Assembly: GCF_016722895.1 (NCBI RefSeq)
Contig: NZ_JAEQNA010000001.1
Span: forward strand, 1,302,001-1,366,000
From: Ramlibacter aurantiacus
GTDB taxonomy: Bacteria > Pseudomonadota > Gammaproteobacteria > Burkholderiales > Burkholderiaceae_C
Reading direction: 5' to 3'
Length of the DNA stretch: 64,000 bases
This document shows positions 8,926 through 17,054 of the stretch, piece after piece; within the stretch, counting starts at the first letter, position 1; the number at the start of each line of letters is the position of its first letter. A program made the translations under genes and the position numbers. Under the pieces are notes generated by a model, which was not told the DNA's origin, searched no databases, and worked only from the letters and a program-made list of their open reading frames with translations.

Positions 8926-8943
8926 GTCCCGAGAGATCGGGAC
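8926..8943. promoter_or_regulatory. Inverted repeat GTCCCGA-GAGA-TCGGGAC upstream of the Bug gene
   Basis: Perfect 7-bp arms around a 4-nt centre, 30 nt upstream of the Bug ATG. On the minus strand it lies between a possible -35 (TTGCCG) and -10 (CACTGT) with 16-nt spacing, the position of a repressor operator. The promoter call is inference. Confidence 0.4.
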
Positions 8944-8967
8944 GGCAACAACCGGGCTTTTCCAACT

Positions 8968-8982
8968 TTCCGCGCAGCGGAA
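8968..8982. promoter_or_regulatory. Catabolic-regulon operator copy 1 (TTCCGC-GCA-GCGGAA)
   Basis: Perfect 6-bp arms separated by 3 nt, in the divergent gap between the Bug gene and the first MaoC gene. The same palindrome recurs at 13421 and 15363, each in a control region of the same locus. Its form fits an operator of the IclR family, and an IclR gene lies at 14581. Confidence 0.7.
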
Positions 8983-9120
8983 TATCGCCGTCGGCGCGGT
9001 GCCGCCGGGCGGCAAGCGCCCAGATTTCGCGGCGCGGAAAGCCCGAACAATCCGCATCGGCGCTTCGTGGCTTGCGGCATGCTCGACCCTCAACGCAGAC
9101 CACTGCCAATCCAGAGGAAC

Positions 9121-9594
9121 ATGGCCCCGCGCTTTTTTGAAGACTTCACGATCGGCGAGACCTGGGTGAGCCCGCCCACCCAGGTCACCGCCGAGGAGAT
9201 CGTCGCCTTCGCCCGCGACTTCGATCCGCAGCCCATGCACACCGATGCGCAGCAGGCCGCCCGCGGCCCGTTCAAGGCACTGGTGGCCAGTGGCTGGCAC
9301 ATCGCCGCGCTGGCCATGCGCGTCTTCGTGCAGTCGGGCGGGTACGGCAGCACGCCCATGGTCGGCCTGGGCATCGACGAGTTGCGCTGGCGCGCTCCGG
9401 TGCGTGCCGGCGACACCCTGACGGTCCGGCGCGAAGTGTTCGAGCTGCGCGCCTCGCAGACCAGCCCGAGCCACGGCATCGTGCGCACCCGGGTTTCCGT
9501 GATCAACCAGGATGGCGCGGTCGTCATGACGCTGATCAGCGCCGGCCGCGTCCCGACGCGGGCCGGCCGCGCAACGGATCCGGAGCCGGCATGA
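9121..9594 (+). CDS. MaoC-like (R)-specific enoyl-CoA hydratase / acyl dehydratase
   Basis: 157-aa hotdog-fold protein opening MAPRFFEDFTIGETWVSPP. It carries the hydratase-2 motif around DFDPQPMHTD (catalytic Asp/His), then GWHIAALAMR and DELRWRAPVRAGDTL. MaoC proteins add water to 2-enoyl-CoA or act on related CoA thioesters. The ATG at 9121 is the first family-consistent start; the frame upstream crosses the divergent promoter. Its end overlaps the repeat that precedes a second MaoC gene. Substrate unknown. Confidence 0.85.
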   Translation: MAPRFFEDFTIGETWVSPPTQVTAEEIVAFARDFDPQPMHTDAQQAARGPFKALVASGWHIAALAMRVFVQSGGYGSTPMVGLGIDELRWRAPVRAGDTLTVRREVFELRASQTSPSHGIVRTRVSVINQDGAVVMTLISAGRVPTRAGRATDPEPA

Positions 9595-9788
9595 GCGCCG
9601 CCCGGCCGCCCGAAGGCGCTCAGCCCCCTCCGCTTGCGGAGGGGGGAGGAGCAGCCCGCGCAGCGGGCAATCCTGGGGGAGGCATTCCAATGCCCGCCGC
9701 CCGGCCGCCCGAAGGCGCTCAGCCCCCTCCGCTTGCGCAGGGGGGAGGAGCAGCCCGCGCAGCGGGCCATCCTGGGGGAGCGTACCCA
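9591..9788 (+). repeat. Two in-frame 99-bp tandem repeats carrying hairpins and ribosome binding sites
   Basis: Unit 1 spans 9591-9689 and unit 2 spans 9690-9788, nearly identical. Each opens with an ATG and encodes AARPPEGAQPPPLA followed by GGGAARAAG. Each contains a hairpin (CCCCCTCCGC/GCGGAGGGGG-like; unit 2 has one mismatch), a second hairpin GCCCGC-GCA-GCGGGC, and ends with a GGGGGAG Shine-Dalgarno-like sequence 7-8 nt before the next start codon. Because the unit is 33 codons, the duplication keeps frame. The hairpins resemble repeats scattered in Comamonadaceae genomes. Confidence 0.85.
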
Positions 9789-10250
9789 GTGAGCGTGGTC
9801 GTGGCGCATGCCGCCGACCTGGCGGCCTACGTCGGACAGCCGTTGGGCGCCAGCGACTGGATCTGCCTGGACCAGGCCAGGATCGATGCGTTCGCCGCCC
9901 TCACCGGCGACGACCATTGGATCCACGTGGACGTGGAGCGCGCCGCGCGCGAGATGCCGCATGGCAAGACCATCGTGCATGGGTTCCTGATGCTCTCGCT
10001 GATCCCCGTCCTTCAGCGCGGCATCTACACCATCCAGCAGCGCGGCAGGGGCCTGAACTACGGCTGCAACCGCGTGCGTTTCACCGCGCCGGTGCCGGTG
10101 GGCTCGCGGGTGCGCCTGCGCCAGTCGGTGAAGGCCTGCACGCGGCTGGAGGACAGCACCCGGATCGCCTTCGAATCCACCATCGAGCTCGAGGGCGAGG
10201 AACGGCCCGCGCTCGTCGCCGAAACCCTGCTCCAGATCTACGACCGCTAG
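9789..10250 (+). CDS. Second MaoC-like acyl dehydratase
   Basis: 153-aa hotdog protein opening VSVVVAHAADLAAYVGQPLG. It has the hydratase motif DQARIDAFAALTGDDHWIHVD and GKTIVHGFLMLSLIP, and ends near LVAETLLQIYDR. The GTG at 9789 is preferred because the preceding 66 in-frame codons are two copies of a 99-bp repeat rich in Pro/Gly/Ala and unlike MaoC; each repeat ends with a good ribosome binding site. Starts at 9591 or 9690 are formally possible. The acyl-CoA ligase ATG directly abuts its stop. Confidence 0.8.
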   Translation: MSVVVAHAADLAAYVGQPLGASDWICLDQARIDAFAALTGDDHWIHVDVERAAREMPHGKTIVHGFLMLSLIPVLQRGIYTIQQRGRGLNYGCNRVRFTAPVPVGSRVRLRQSVKACTRLEDSTRIAFESTIELEGEERPALVAETLLQIYDR

Positions 10251-11837
10251 ATGAACAGCACCGACCCCCCTCGCGGCTTCAGCCCCTTTCCTGCCCTGAT
10301 CGCCTCGCACGCGCAGCTGCGCGGCACGGCCACTGCGTTCCGGGTGGACGAACAGACGCTGGACTGGGCCACGCTGCATGCCCGCGTGGGCCACGTGGCA
10401 CGTGCGCTGGAACGCTGCGGCCTGGCACCTGGCGACCGCGTGGCCTTGCTGGGCGGCGCCAGCCTGCCTTACGTGGAGTGCTTCTTCGGCGCGGTGGCAG
10501 CGCGCGCCTGCGTGGTGCCGCTGCCGGTGTCCGCCAGCGTCGAGACGCTGCAGGCGCTGCTGGCCGACTGCGATGCCAGGCTGCTGTTCCTGGACCCCGG
10601 GGCGGGCGACGCCGTCATGGACATGGGCACGCGACTGGCCCGTGAGTCGGCGCTGCAGGTGGTGCACTTCGGGCACGACGGCGCCGCCACCCAGGCCTAC
10701 GCCGCCTGGCGCGCCTCTGGCGAGACCCACGCCGCCCTGCCTGCGGCCAGCGCCGAAGACCCGTTCAACATCATCTACAGCTCAGGCACCACCGGCCTGC
10801 CCAAGGGCATCGTGCACCTGCATGGCATGCGGCAGGCGCAGGCCAGCCGCAAGGGCCTGTTCACGCCGCAGGCCCGCACGCTGCTGTCCACGCCCGTCTA
10901 CTCCAACACGACCATCATGCCCATGCTGGGCACCGTGGCCCAGGGCGGCACCTGCATCCTGATGCGCAAGTTCGACGCCGGCCGCTTCCTCGCGCTGGCC
11001 GCTGAACAGCGCGCGACCCACACGATGCTGGTGCCGGTGCAGTACAAGCGCCTGCTGGCCCACCCCGACTTCGACGCCCACGACCTGTCCGCGCTGGAGC
11101 TGAGCCAATCGACCGGTGCGCCGATGGAGCTGGACCTGAAGCGCGAGATCCTGCGCCGCTGGCCCGGCCGCTTCCTCGAGGTGTATGGCCTGACCGAAGG
11201 CGGCGTGTCCTGCTTCCTGGACGCCCGCGCCCACCCCGACAAGCTGGGCACGGTCGGCAGGCCGGCCTTCGGCGGCGAGGTATTCCTGATCGACGAGAGC
11301 GGACGCCGCGTGCCGCCGGACCGGGTGGGCGTCGCCGGCGAGGTGGTGGGCCGCTCGCCCTTCATGATGGCCGGCTACCACAACCGGCCCGAAGCCACCG
11401 CGCAGATCCGCTGGTACGACGAGCAGGGCGCGGTGCACCACCGCAGCGGCGACATCGGCCGGTTCGATGCCGACGGCTTTCTGACCCTGCTGGACCGCAT
11501 CAAGGACGTGATCATCTCCGGCGGCCACAACGTTTATGCCGCCGACCTGGAGGCCGTGCTGCTCCGCCACGCCGACGTGCAGGACGCCGCCGTCATCGGC
11601 GTGCCCAGCCCCGACTGGGGCGAGACGCCGCTGGCCCTGGTCACCCCGCGTGCCGGCGCGCAGATCGACCCCGGTGCGCTGCGCGACTGGGTCAACGCCC
11701 AGGTCGGCAAGACCCAGCGCCTGTCGGCGGTGGAACTGCGCACCGAACTGCTCCGCTCGGCCGTGGGCAAGCTGTCGAAGAAGGAACTGCGCGCGCCCTA
11801 CTGGCCCTCCCGACCAACCCCTGAAGTGAGCCCATGA
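10251..11837 (+). CDS. AMP-dependent acyl-CoA synthetase/ligase
   Basis: 528-aa ANL-superfamily enzyme activating a carboxylic acid to its CoA thioester through an acyl-adenylate. It shows the P-loop IIYSSGTTGLPKGI at about residues 173-186, EVYGLTEGG, the hinge DRIKDVIISGGHNV, and the C-terminal catalytic lysine region GKLSKKEL. The substrate acid is not deducible, but flanking MaoC and SDR genes suggest the CoA ester is hydrated then oxidised. It starts immediately after the MaoC stop and overlaps the SDR gene by ATGA. Confidence 0.9.
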   Translation: MNSTDPPRGFSPFPALIASHAQLRGTATAFRVDEQTLDWATLHARVGHVARALERCGLAPGDRVALLGGASLPYVECFFGAVAARACVVPLPVSASVETLQALLADCDARLLFLDPGAGDAVMDMGTRLARESALQVVHFGHDGAATQAYAAWRASGETHAALPAASAEDPFNIIYSSGTTGLPKGIVHLHGMRQAQASRKGLFTPQARTLLSTPVYSNTTIMPMLGTVAQGGTCILMRKFDAGRFLALAAEQRATHTMLVPVQYKRLLAHPDFDAHDLSALELSQSTGAPMELDLKREILRRWPGRFLEVYGLTEGGVSCFLDARAHPDKLGTVGRPAFGGEVFLIDESGRRVPPDRVGVAGEVVGRSPFMMAGYHNRPEATAQIRWYDEQGAVHHRSGDIGRFDADGFLTLLDRIKDVIISGGHNVYAADLEAVLLRHADVQDAAVIGVPSPDWGETPLALVTPRAGAQIDPGALRDWVNAQVGKTQRLSAVELRTELLRSAVGKLSKKELRAPYWPSRPTPEVSP

Positions 11838-12607
11838 ACCCTTCCGCCTCCAGACCGGTCTGCATCGTCACCGGCGCGTCGTCCGGCATCGGTGCCGCCA
11901 CCGCCCTGCTGTTCGCCCAGCGTGGCCACGACGTGGTGATCAACTACGCGCGGCAGTCCGAAGCGGCCGAGCGCGTGGCCGATCAGTGCCGCGCCGCCGG
12001 CGCGCAGGTGCTGGTGGTGCAGGCCGACGTCGGCGAGGACGCGCAATGCCGCGCCCTGGCCGCCCAGGTACGCAGCACCTGGGGCCACGCCGACGCCCTG
12101 GTCAACAGCGCCGGCATCACCACGAAGTTCGCCGACCTCAAGGACCTGGACGCATTGGACGCCCACGACTTCGCCGCCATCTACCGCGTCAACGTGATCG
12201 GCACCTTCCAGATGTGCCGCGCCGTGGCGCCGCTGATGCAGGGCCGGCCGGCCCCCGGCATCGTCAACATCTCGTCCATGGGCGGGCGCATGGGGTCGGG
12301 GTCGTCGATGGCGTATGCCGCGTCCAAGGGCGCGGTGAACACGCTCACCCTGTCGCTGGCGCGCGCACTGGCTCCGGCGATCCGTGTCAACGCGGTGCTC
12401 CCGGGGATGGTCGATGGCGAGTGGCTGCGCCGCGGGCTGGGCGAGGAGGTGTTCGCGCAGCGCCGCAAGCGCTACGAGTCGCGCGCCTTGCTGGCCGACG
12501 TGGTGCAGCCGCAGGACGTGGCGCGCACGGCCTACTGGCTGGCCTGCGAAGCGCGCAAGGCGACCGGCCAGCTGATCGACGTCGAAGCCGGCTTCATCCT
12601 GGGCTGA
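11834..12607 (+). CDS. Short-chain dehydrogenase/reductase (FabG-like)
   Basis: 257-aa classical SDR with the nucleotide motif VTGASSGIGAA, NSAGIT, the catalytic Ser in NISSMGGRMG and the Tyr/Lys pair in YAASKGAVN. Such enzymes oxidise 3-hydroxyacyl-CoA or alcohols with NAD(P). It is the last gene of the plus-strand unit MaoC-MaoC-ligase-SDR, which reads as a short activation, hydration and oxidation route. It is convergent with the FAH-type hydratase gene with only 7 nt between stops. Confidence 0.9.
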   Translation: MNPSASRPVCIVTGASSGIGAATALLFAQRGHDVVINYARQSEAAERVADQCRAAGAQVLVVQADVGEDAQCRALAAQVRSTWGHADALVNSAGITTKFADLKDLDALDAHDFAAIYRVNVIGTFQMCRAVAPLMQGRPAPGIVNISSMGGRMGSGSSMAYAASKGAVNTLTLSLARALAPAIRVNAVLPGMVDGEWLRRGLGEEVFAQRRKRYESRALLADVVQPQDVARTAYWLACEARKATGQLIDVEAGFILG

Positions 12608-12614
12608 GCCCCCA

Positions 12615-13388
12615 CTAGCACTGCACGCTCGCGGCGCCGATCCCCGGAAACTCCACCAGCACCCGCTCCCCGGGTTGCGCCTCCAGCAGCCCGCACCAGG
12701 TGCCGGTGCTGACCACCGTCCCCTGGCGCACGGGCGCGCCGTCCCGCGTGACGTGCCGCATCCAGTCGGGCAGCACCCAGGCCGGGTCGCCCACCCCGAG
12801 GCTGCCGGTGAACACGCGCGGCGGCGCGTCGCCGAGACGCACCCGGCACTCCTGCGCGGCCCAGTTCCCGGGCGCATAGGGCACGAACTCGCCCAGCACC
12901 AGGGCGCCATGCACCAGCAGGTCGGCCACCTTCAGCAGCGCCGGTGCGTCGCGCCCGGACTGCCAGCGCGAATCCACCAGTTCGATCGAGACGCACATGC
13001 GGTCCACCAGGGCACCCGCCTGCTGCACCGTGAGGCTGCGGGCTTCCTCGGCGCCGACATCGCGGCCGATGCGCAGCGCGACCTCGGCTTCGATCCAGCG
13101 GTGGCGCAAGTGCAGGCCTTCCAGGCCGGCGCCGCAGGCGCGTACGCCTGCCGGGGGCAGTGGCGCATGGCGCATCGGCTCCGACCGCGAGGGGCCGCCG
13201 GATTTCCAGTGCATCGGGCCCTCCGGGGGCACGCCCAGTTGCGCCAGCAGACGCTCCTGCACCGCATAAGCCTGCGCCAGGGAAGTGACACGACCCTGCA
13301 GGGCGTGGTCGTCGGCCGGCGGACCGCCGCGCCAGGCGCGCGCCAGGGCGAGGGCAACTGTATCGATGGGTTCGTGGTTGGCAGGCAT
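12615..13388 (-). CDS. FAH-superfamily hydratase (2-keto-4-pentenoate hydratase-like)
   Basis: 257-aa protein opening MPANHEPIDTVALALARAW and containing the fold's features: HLRHRWIEAEVALRIGRDVG, SIELVDSRWQSG (acidic metal ligands), LVHGALVLGEFVPY and VVSTGTWCGLLEAQPGERV near the C-terminus. Relatives hydrate 2-hydroxypenta-2,4-dienoates (MhpD) or act as decarboxylases in aromatic meta-cleavage pathways. It is divergent from the D-2-hydroxyacid dehydrogenase gene, sharing a 109-nt gap that holds an operator palindrome. Exact substrate unknown. Confidence 0.8.
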   Translation of the reverse strand: MPANHEPIDTVALALARAWRGGPPADDHALQGRVTSLAQAYAVQERLLAQLGVPPEGPMHWKSGGPSRSEPMRHAPLPPAGVRACGAGLEGLHLRHRWIEAEVALRIGRDVGAEEARSLTVQQAGALVDRMCVSIELVDSRWQSGRDAPALLKVADLLVHGALVLGEFVPYAPGNWAAQECRVRLGDAPPRVFTGSLGVGDPAWVLPDWMRHVTRDGAPVRQGTVVSTGTWCGLLEAQPGERVLVEFPGIGAASVQC

Positions 13389-13420
13389 GCCGCATTGTCC
13401 TGCGGCCCGAGGTGGCCGGA

Positions 13421-13435
13421 TTCCGCCCGGCGGAA
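13421..13435. promoter_or_regulatory. Catabolic-regulon operator copy 2 (TTCCGC-CCG-GCGGAA)
   Basis: Perfect 6-3-6 palindrome in the divergent gap between the FAH-type hydratase and the D-2-hydroxyacid dehydrogenase. It lies 39 nt upstream of a possible -10 (TACGCT, 13475-13480) for the rightward gene, roughly -50 from its start, which fits activator binding. Same motif as at 8968 and 15363. Confidence 0.7.
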
Positions 13436-13497
13436 CGGACAGAATCCTCCGTGGTGCCGGCGCACCGGCACGGCTACGCTGCACCCCCGACTACCCC

Positions 13498-14520
13498 ATG
13501 CCCACCCTGCTCGTCTCCCCCCGCATCGCCCGCGATTTCGGCGCTGAGTTGCGCGCCGCCGGCGGACCCGGCCTGCACCTGGCCGTGGTCGATGCCGCCA
13601 TGCCGCTGTCCCCAGGGCAGCTGGAGGAGGTGGACGTCGCCCTGGTCTCGCTGGACGTGATCGGCTTGTCGACGAAAACGGTCCTCACGCCCTACATGCG
13701 CCTGTTCTGCGAGCAGCTGCTCGGCGCGCCCCGGTTGCGCTGGATGCACATACCGAGCGCCGGCGTCGACCGGCCGGTCTTCCAGGAACTGCTGCGACGC
13801 GGCGTCCGGGTGACCACGTCGTCGGGCGCCAACGCGCAGGCGGTGGCCCACACCGCGCTGATGGGCGTGCTGCTGCTCGGCCGGGGCGGGCTGCACTGGA
13901 TCCAGGCCCAGCGCGCCCACCAGTGGGCGCCGCTGCGCGGCGCCGAGGCCCCGCCCGACCTGGCGGGGCAGACCGCCATCGTGGTCGGCCAGGGGCCGAT
14001 CGGGCGGAGCATCGCGCAGCTGCTGCGCACCCTGGGCCTTCGCGTGCACGGCCTGCGCCACCGGCCGCAACCGGGCGACGCCGGGCAGCAGATCCACGGC
14101 TATGCGGCACTGGGCGAACTCGCCCGCGAAGCGCACTGGCTGGTCCTGGCCTGTCCCCTGACCGAAGCCACCCGCCGGCTGGTGGACGCCCGGGTGCTGA
14201 ATGCGATGCCGCGTGGAGGCCGCGTGGTCAACGTGGGCCGCGGCGGCGTGCTCGATGAAGCCGCGCTGCTGGCGGCGCTGGAGTCGGGCCAGATCAGCGG
14301 CGCGCACCTGGACGTCTTCGAGCAGGAACCGCTGCCGCCTGGCTCTGCGTTCTGGGCGCGCCCCGACGTGCTGGTGACGCCGCACAACGCGGGCTCCTCG
14401 GCCGGCTATGCGGACCGCTGTGTCCACCTGTTCCTCGACAACCTGGCCCGCTGGACCCGCGCCGAGCCGCTGCTGCAGGAGGTGGCCGGTGACCTGAGGC
14501 TGCCGCTGCCGCCTCGGTGA
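13498..14520 (+). CDS. D-isomer-specific 2-hydroxyacid dehydrogenase
   Basis: 340-aa NAD(P)-dependent dehydrogenase interconverting a 2-hydroxyacid and a 2-keto acid. It has the variant nucleotide motif VVGQGPIGRSIAQLLRTLG, the signature LVLACPLTEATRRLVDARVL, the NVGRGGVLDEAALL segment with the active-site Arg region, the catalytic Glu in HLDVFEQEPLP and the His in VTPHNAG. The ATG at 13498 matches the family start MPTLLVSPRI; the longer frame runs through the operator. It is probably driven by the promoter just upstream. Confidence 0.88.
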   Translation: MPTLLVSPRIARDFGAELRAAGGPGLHLAVVDAAMPLSPGQLEEVDVALVSLDVIGLSTKTVLTPYMRLFCEQLLGAPRLRWMHIPSAGVDRPVFQELLRRGVRVTTSSGANAQAVAHTALMGVLLLGRGGLHWIQAQRAHQWAPLRGAEAPPDLAGQTAIVVGQGPIGRSIAQLLRTLGLRVHGLRHRPQPGDAGQQIHGYAALGELAREAHWLVLACPLTEATRRLVDARVLNAMPRGGRVVNVGRGGVLDEAALLAALESGQISGAHLDVFEQEPLPPGSAFWARPDVLVTPHNAGSSAGYADRCVHLFLDNLARWTRAEPLLQEVAGDLRLPLPPR

Positions 14521-14549
14521 AAGGCCAGGGTGCAGATGAGTCCGCCGGC

Positions 14550-14555
14550 TACACT
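14550..14555 (+). promoter_or_regulatory. Possible -10 element (TACACT) for the IclR gene
   Basis: TACACT lies 25 nt upstream of the ATG at 14581 and inside the longer alternative reading frame that begins at 14530. If it is the -10, only the start at 14581 is possible. Confidence 0.35.
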
Positions 14556-14580
14556 GCCGACCCGACACCGCACACCGTCC

Positions 14581-15348
14581 ATGGCCACTGCGCGCCCCAT
14601 CAACGTCGTGCTCCGGGCGCTGCAGATCCTGCGGGCGCTCAACCAGCAGCCCGTCTCCAGCGTGGACGCGATCCACAAGCACACCGGCATTCCCAAGCCC
14701 ACGATCGTGCGCCTGCTGCAGACGCTGGAGGCCGACGGCCTGGTGCGGCGCGCACCTCAATACGGCGCCTACTACCTGACCTCCCAGGTCACGGCACTGG
14801 CCAGCGGCTACCACAGCGAGCCGCGCATCGTGGAAGCGTCGGCCGCCATCGCCGACGCCCTCACCCAGGAGCTCAAGTGGCCGGTATCGGTGGCGGTACC
14901 CGACGGCGACGCGATGATCGTGCGCTACAGCACCATTCCCAACTCACCGCTGTCGTTCTTCCACTCCACGATCAACATGCGCCTGAGCCTGTTGAACCAG
15001 GCGCTGGGCCGCGCATTCCTCGCGTTCTGCGAGCCGACCGAGCAGCAGGCGCTGCTCGAGTTGCTGGCGCGCACCAGCGGCGAGCCCATCGTCGGCCACG
15101 AGCCCTCCATCCTGCAGATGCTGGCGCAGGTGCGCGAGCGCGGCTATGCGCTGCGCGACCCACGCGTGCGGCCCGAGTCCTCCACCATCGCGGTCCCCAT
15201 CATCGAAGGCGCACGCGTGGTGGCGACCATCGGCCTCACCTGGTTCAGCTCGGCACTGGACACGACGCAGGCGGTCACCCGCTTCCTGCCGCCGCTGCAG
15301 CAGGCGGCGCAGGATATTTCCCGCGCGCTCGCCGCCACGGCGACCTGA
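14581..15348 (+). CDS. IclR-family transcriptional regulator of the catabolic locus
   Basis: 255-aa regulator with an N-terminal winged helix-turn-helix (VLRALQILRALNQQP, HKHTGIPKPTIVRLLQTLE) and an IclR effector-binding domain ending in a STIAVPIIEGARVVATIGL region. The PKPTIVRLL recognition helix resembles MhpR-type IclR activators of aromatic-acid catabolism. It sits in the middle of the locus whose control regions carry three TTCCGC-N3-GCGGAA palindromes, so it is the natural candidate to bind them. A start at 14530 is possible but would include the putative promoter. Confidence 0.85.
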   Translation: MATARPINVVLRALQILRALNQQPVSSVDAIHKHTGIPKPTIVRLLQTLEADGLVRRAPQYGAYYLTSQVTALASGYHSEPRIVEASAAIADALTQELKWPVSVAVPDGDAMIVRYSTIPNSPLSFFHSTINMRLSLLNQALGRAFLAFCEPTEQQALLELLARTSGEPIVGHEPSILQMLAQVRERGYALRDPRVRPESSTIAVPIIEGARVVATIGLTWFSSALDTTQAVTRFLPPLQQAAQDISRALAATAT

Positions 15349-15362
15349 GGGCGACGGCAACT

Positions 15363-15377
15363 TTCCGCTGCGCGGAA
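15363..15377. promoter_or_regulatory. Catabolic-regulon operator copy 3 (TTCCGC-TGC-GCGGAA)
   Basis: Perfect 6-3-6 palindrome 14 nt after the IclR stop and 91 nt before the amidohydrolase ATG, where it can control the seven-gene operon that follows. The flanks also match copy 1: both read CAACTTTCCGC before and GCGGAAT after. Confidence 0.7.
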
Positions 15378-15468
15378 TCCGCGCAAACTTGGCTTGGCAC
15401 CGCAAGGGCCGGTGCCGATGATGGGCAACCGCGCAACCGCAAACCGTCCTCCCCCTCCGAGCGAATCG

Positions 15469-16410
15469 ATGAGCCCTCCCCGTCCCCTGCTGTTCGACTC
15501 CCATGCCCACCTGGTCGCCGATGACCAGGTGCGCTATCCGCGCCAGCCCATGCAGCGCGCCGCCGACGCGCCCTACCGCCCGCCCGGCGTGATCGGCCGC
15601 CCCGGTGGGCACCACGGACCGCACCCGATCAACGAAGTGCCCGACGCCTCGCGCATGCTCCGCTGGATGGCCGAGGAGAACGTGGACGGCGCGGTGGCGG
15701 TGCAGAAGCGGATGATCTACCGCTACGACAACAGCTACATCCTGGACTCGTCGGACGCGCACCCCGACACCTTCCTGGCGGTGGTGATCCTGGACGCCGA
15801 AGACCCCGCCACGCCCGAGACGGTGCGGCGCTGGGTGGGCGAGCACGGCCTCACGGGCCTGCGCCTTTTCGGCGGCCGCAAGGCCGACGGCAGCATGCCC
15901 TGGCTCAATTCCCCGCAAGCGCTCGAGAGCTGGAAGGCGATCGACGACGCCGGCCTGGTCATGGAGCTGGAAGTGCTGGCCCAGGGCGGCGGCGGGCCCT
16001 CGATTCCCGCCATCCTCGAGCTGGCCGAGCAGTTCCCCCACACCCGCATCGTGCTGGACCACCTGCTCGAGCCCGAAATGGACGAGGGCGGGCACTTCGG
16101 CCTGGACGAACGCTACGAGCGCATGGCCGGCCACCCGCGCATCTTCTTCAAGTTCACCTCCATCAACCTGGACACCTGCCGGGAGACCGGCATTGCCGCC
16201 AACCGGCTGCTGCGCCGCGCGGTGGACCTGTTCGGCGCCGACCACCTCATGTGGGGCTCGGACATCGGCACCTCGTCGGGCACCTACAAGGACATGGTGC
16301 AGCGCATGGTCGACGCCTCCGACCTGCTCAACCCCGACGAGCAGCGCGCGGTGTGGCACGACACCGGGCGCCGCGTCTTCTTCAAGCCCGAAGCCGGGTC
16401 CGGCCGGTGA
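15469..16410 (+). CDS. Amidohydrolase-superfamily TIM-barrel protein
   Basis: 313-aa metal-dependent hydrolase or decarboxylase of the amidohydrolase_2 type. It starts MSPPRPLLFDSHAHLVADD with the HxH metal motif, continues with GLRLFGGRKADG, a late-barrel histidine in IVLDHLLEP and the C-terminal aspartate in HLMWGSDIGTSSG. Relatives include 2-pyrone-4,6-dicarboxylate lactonase, 4-oxalomesaconate hydratase and ACMSD, all acting on ring-cleavage or carboxylate intermediates. It is first in an operon of seven genes and overlaps the next by GTGA. Confidence 0.82.
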   Translation: MSPPRPLLFDSHAHLVADDQVRYPRQPMQRAADAPYRPPGVIGRPGGHHGPHPINEVPDASRMLRWMAEENVDGAVAVQKRMIYRYDNSYILDSSDAHPDTFLAVVILDAEDPATPETVRRWVGEHGLTGLRLFGGRKADGSMPWLNSPQALESWKAIDDAGLVMELEVLAQGGGGPSIPAILELAEQFPHTRIVLDHLLEPEMDEGGHFGLDERYERMAGHPRIFFKFTSINLDTCRETGIAANRLLRRAVDLFGADHLMWGSDIGTSSGTYKDMVQRMVDASDLLNPDEQRAVWHDTGRRVFFKPEAGSGR

Positions 16411-17054
16411 GCGCCCATCGCTTCACCGTCGTGCCCACCGAGGGCATGGACACCGCCACCGCCTATCGCCTCATCTGCGGCGTGGTGGTGCCGCGGCCGG
16501 TGGCCTGGATCACCACCATCAGCCGCGAGGGGCGCGTGAACGCCGCGCCATTCAGCTCCTACAACTACGTGGCGCACAGCCCGCCCATGGTGGCCGTGAA
16601 CATCGGCACCCGGCTCGGCGAGCTGAAGGACACGGCGCGCAACATCCGCGAGACCGGCTGGTTCTGCGTCAACGTGGCGACCGAGGCCGTGATGGAAACC
16701 ATGCACCTGTGCGGCGCCGACTACCCGCCCGAGGCGGGCGAGCCCGAAGCCCTGGGTATCGAACTGCTGCCGGGCCAGGCGACCCCGGTCCCACGCATCG
16801 CGGCGTCCCCCATCCACATGGAGTGCCGGCTGGATCAGGCCGTGCCCCTGGGCCGCGGCCTCAACACCCTCTACATCGGCGAAGTCCTGACCTTCCACCT
16901 GGCCGATGCCGTCTACGACGGCCGCCACGTGGACAGCGTCAAGCTCCGCCCGGTGGCCCGCCTGGGCGGGCCCTACTACGCGGGCCTCGGCGAGATCTTC
17001 CACCGACCCGCGCTGCAGCGTCCGCCGGGCGAATCCGCTGGGGAGGCGTCATGA
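16407..17054 (+). CDS. Flavin reductase-like, FMN-binding split-barrel protein
   Basis: 215-aa protein with the flavin reductase / DIM6-NTAB pattern: VVPRPVAWITTISREGRVNAAPFSSYNYVAHSPPMVAVNI and KDTARNIRETGWFCVNVAT. These proteins reduce FMN or use it as cofactor, sometimes as partner of a monooxygenase; none is visible nearby. The GTG start overlaps the upstream stop as GTGA, and an ATGA overlap joins the aldolase gene. A GTG start is chosen because the frame upstream is only the shadow of the amidohydrolase. Confidence 0.82.
   Translation: MSAHRFTVVPTEGMDTATAYRLICGVVVPRPVAWITTISREGRVNAAPFSSYNYVAHSPPMVAVNIGTRLGELKDTARNIRETGWFCVNVATEAVMETMHLCGADYPPEAGEPEALGIELLPGQATPVPRIAASPIHMECRLDQAVPLGRGLNTLYIGEVLTFHLADAVYDGRHVDSVKLRPVARLGGPYYAGLGEIFHRPALQRPPGESAGEAS

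Noticed and set aside
9025-9040. Fourth TTCCGC-type operator (TTTCGCGGCGCGGAAA) upstream of the first MaoC gene
   Set aside because: The spacing is one base short and the left arm lacks the second C; too degenerate to count with the three perfect copies.
14530-14580. Longer N-terminus for the IclR regulator
   Set aside because: The extra 17 residues are not IclR-like and would contain a plausible -10 element.
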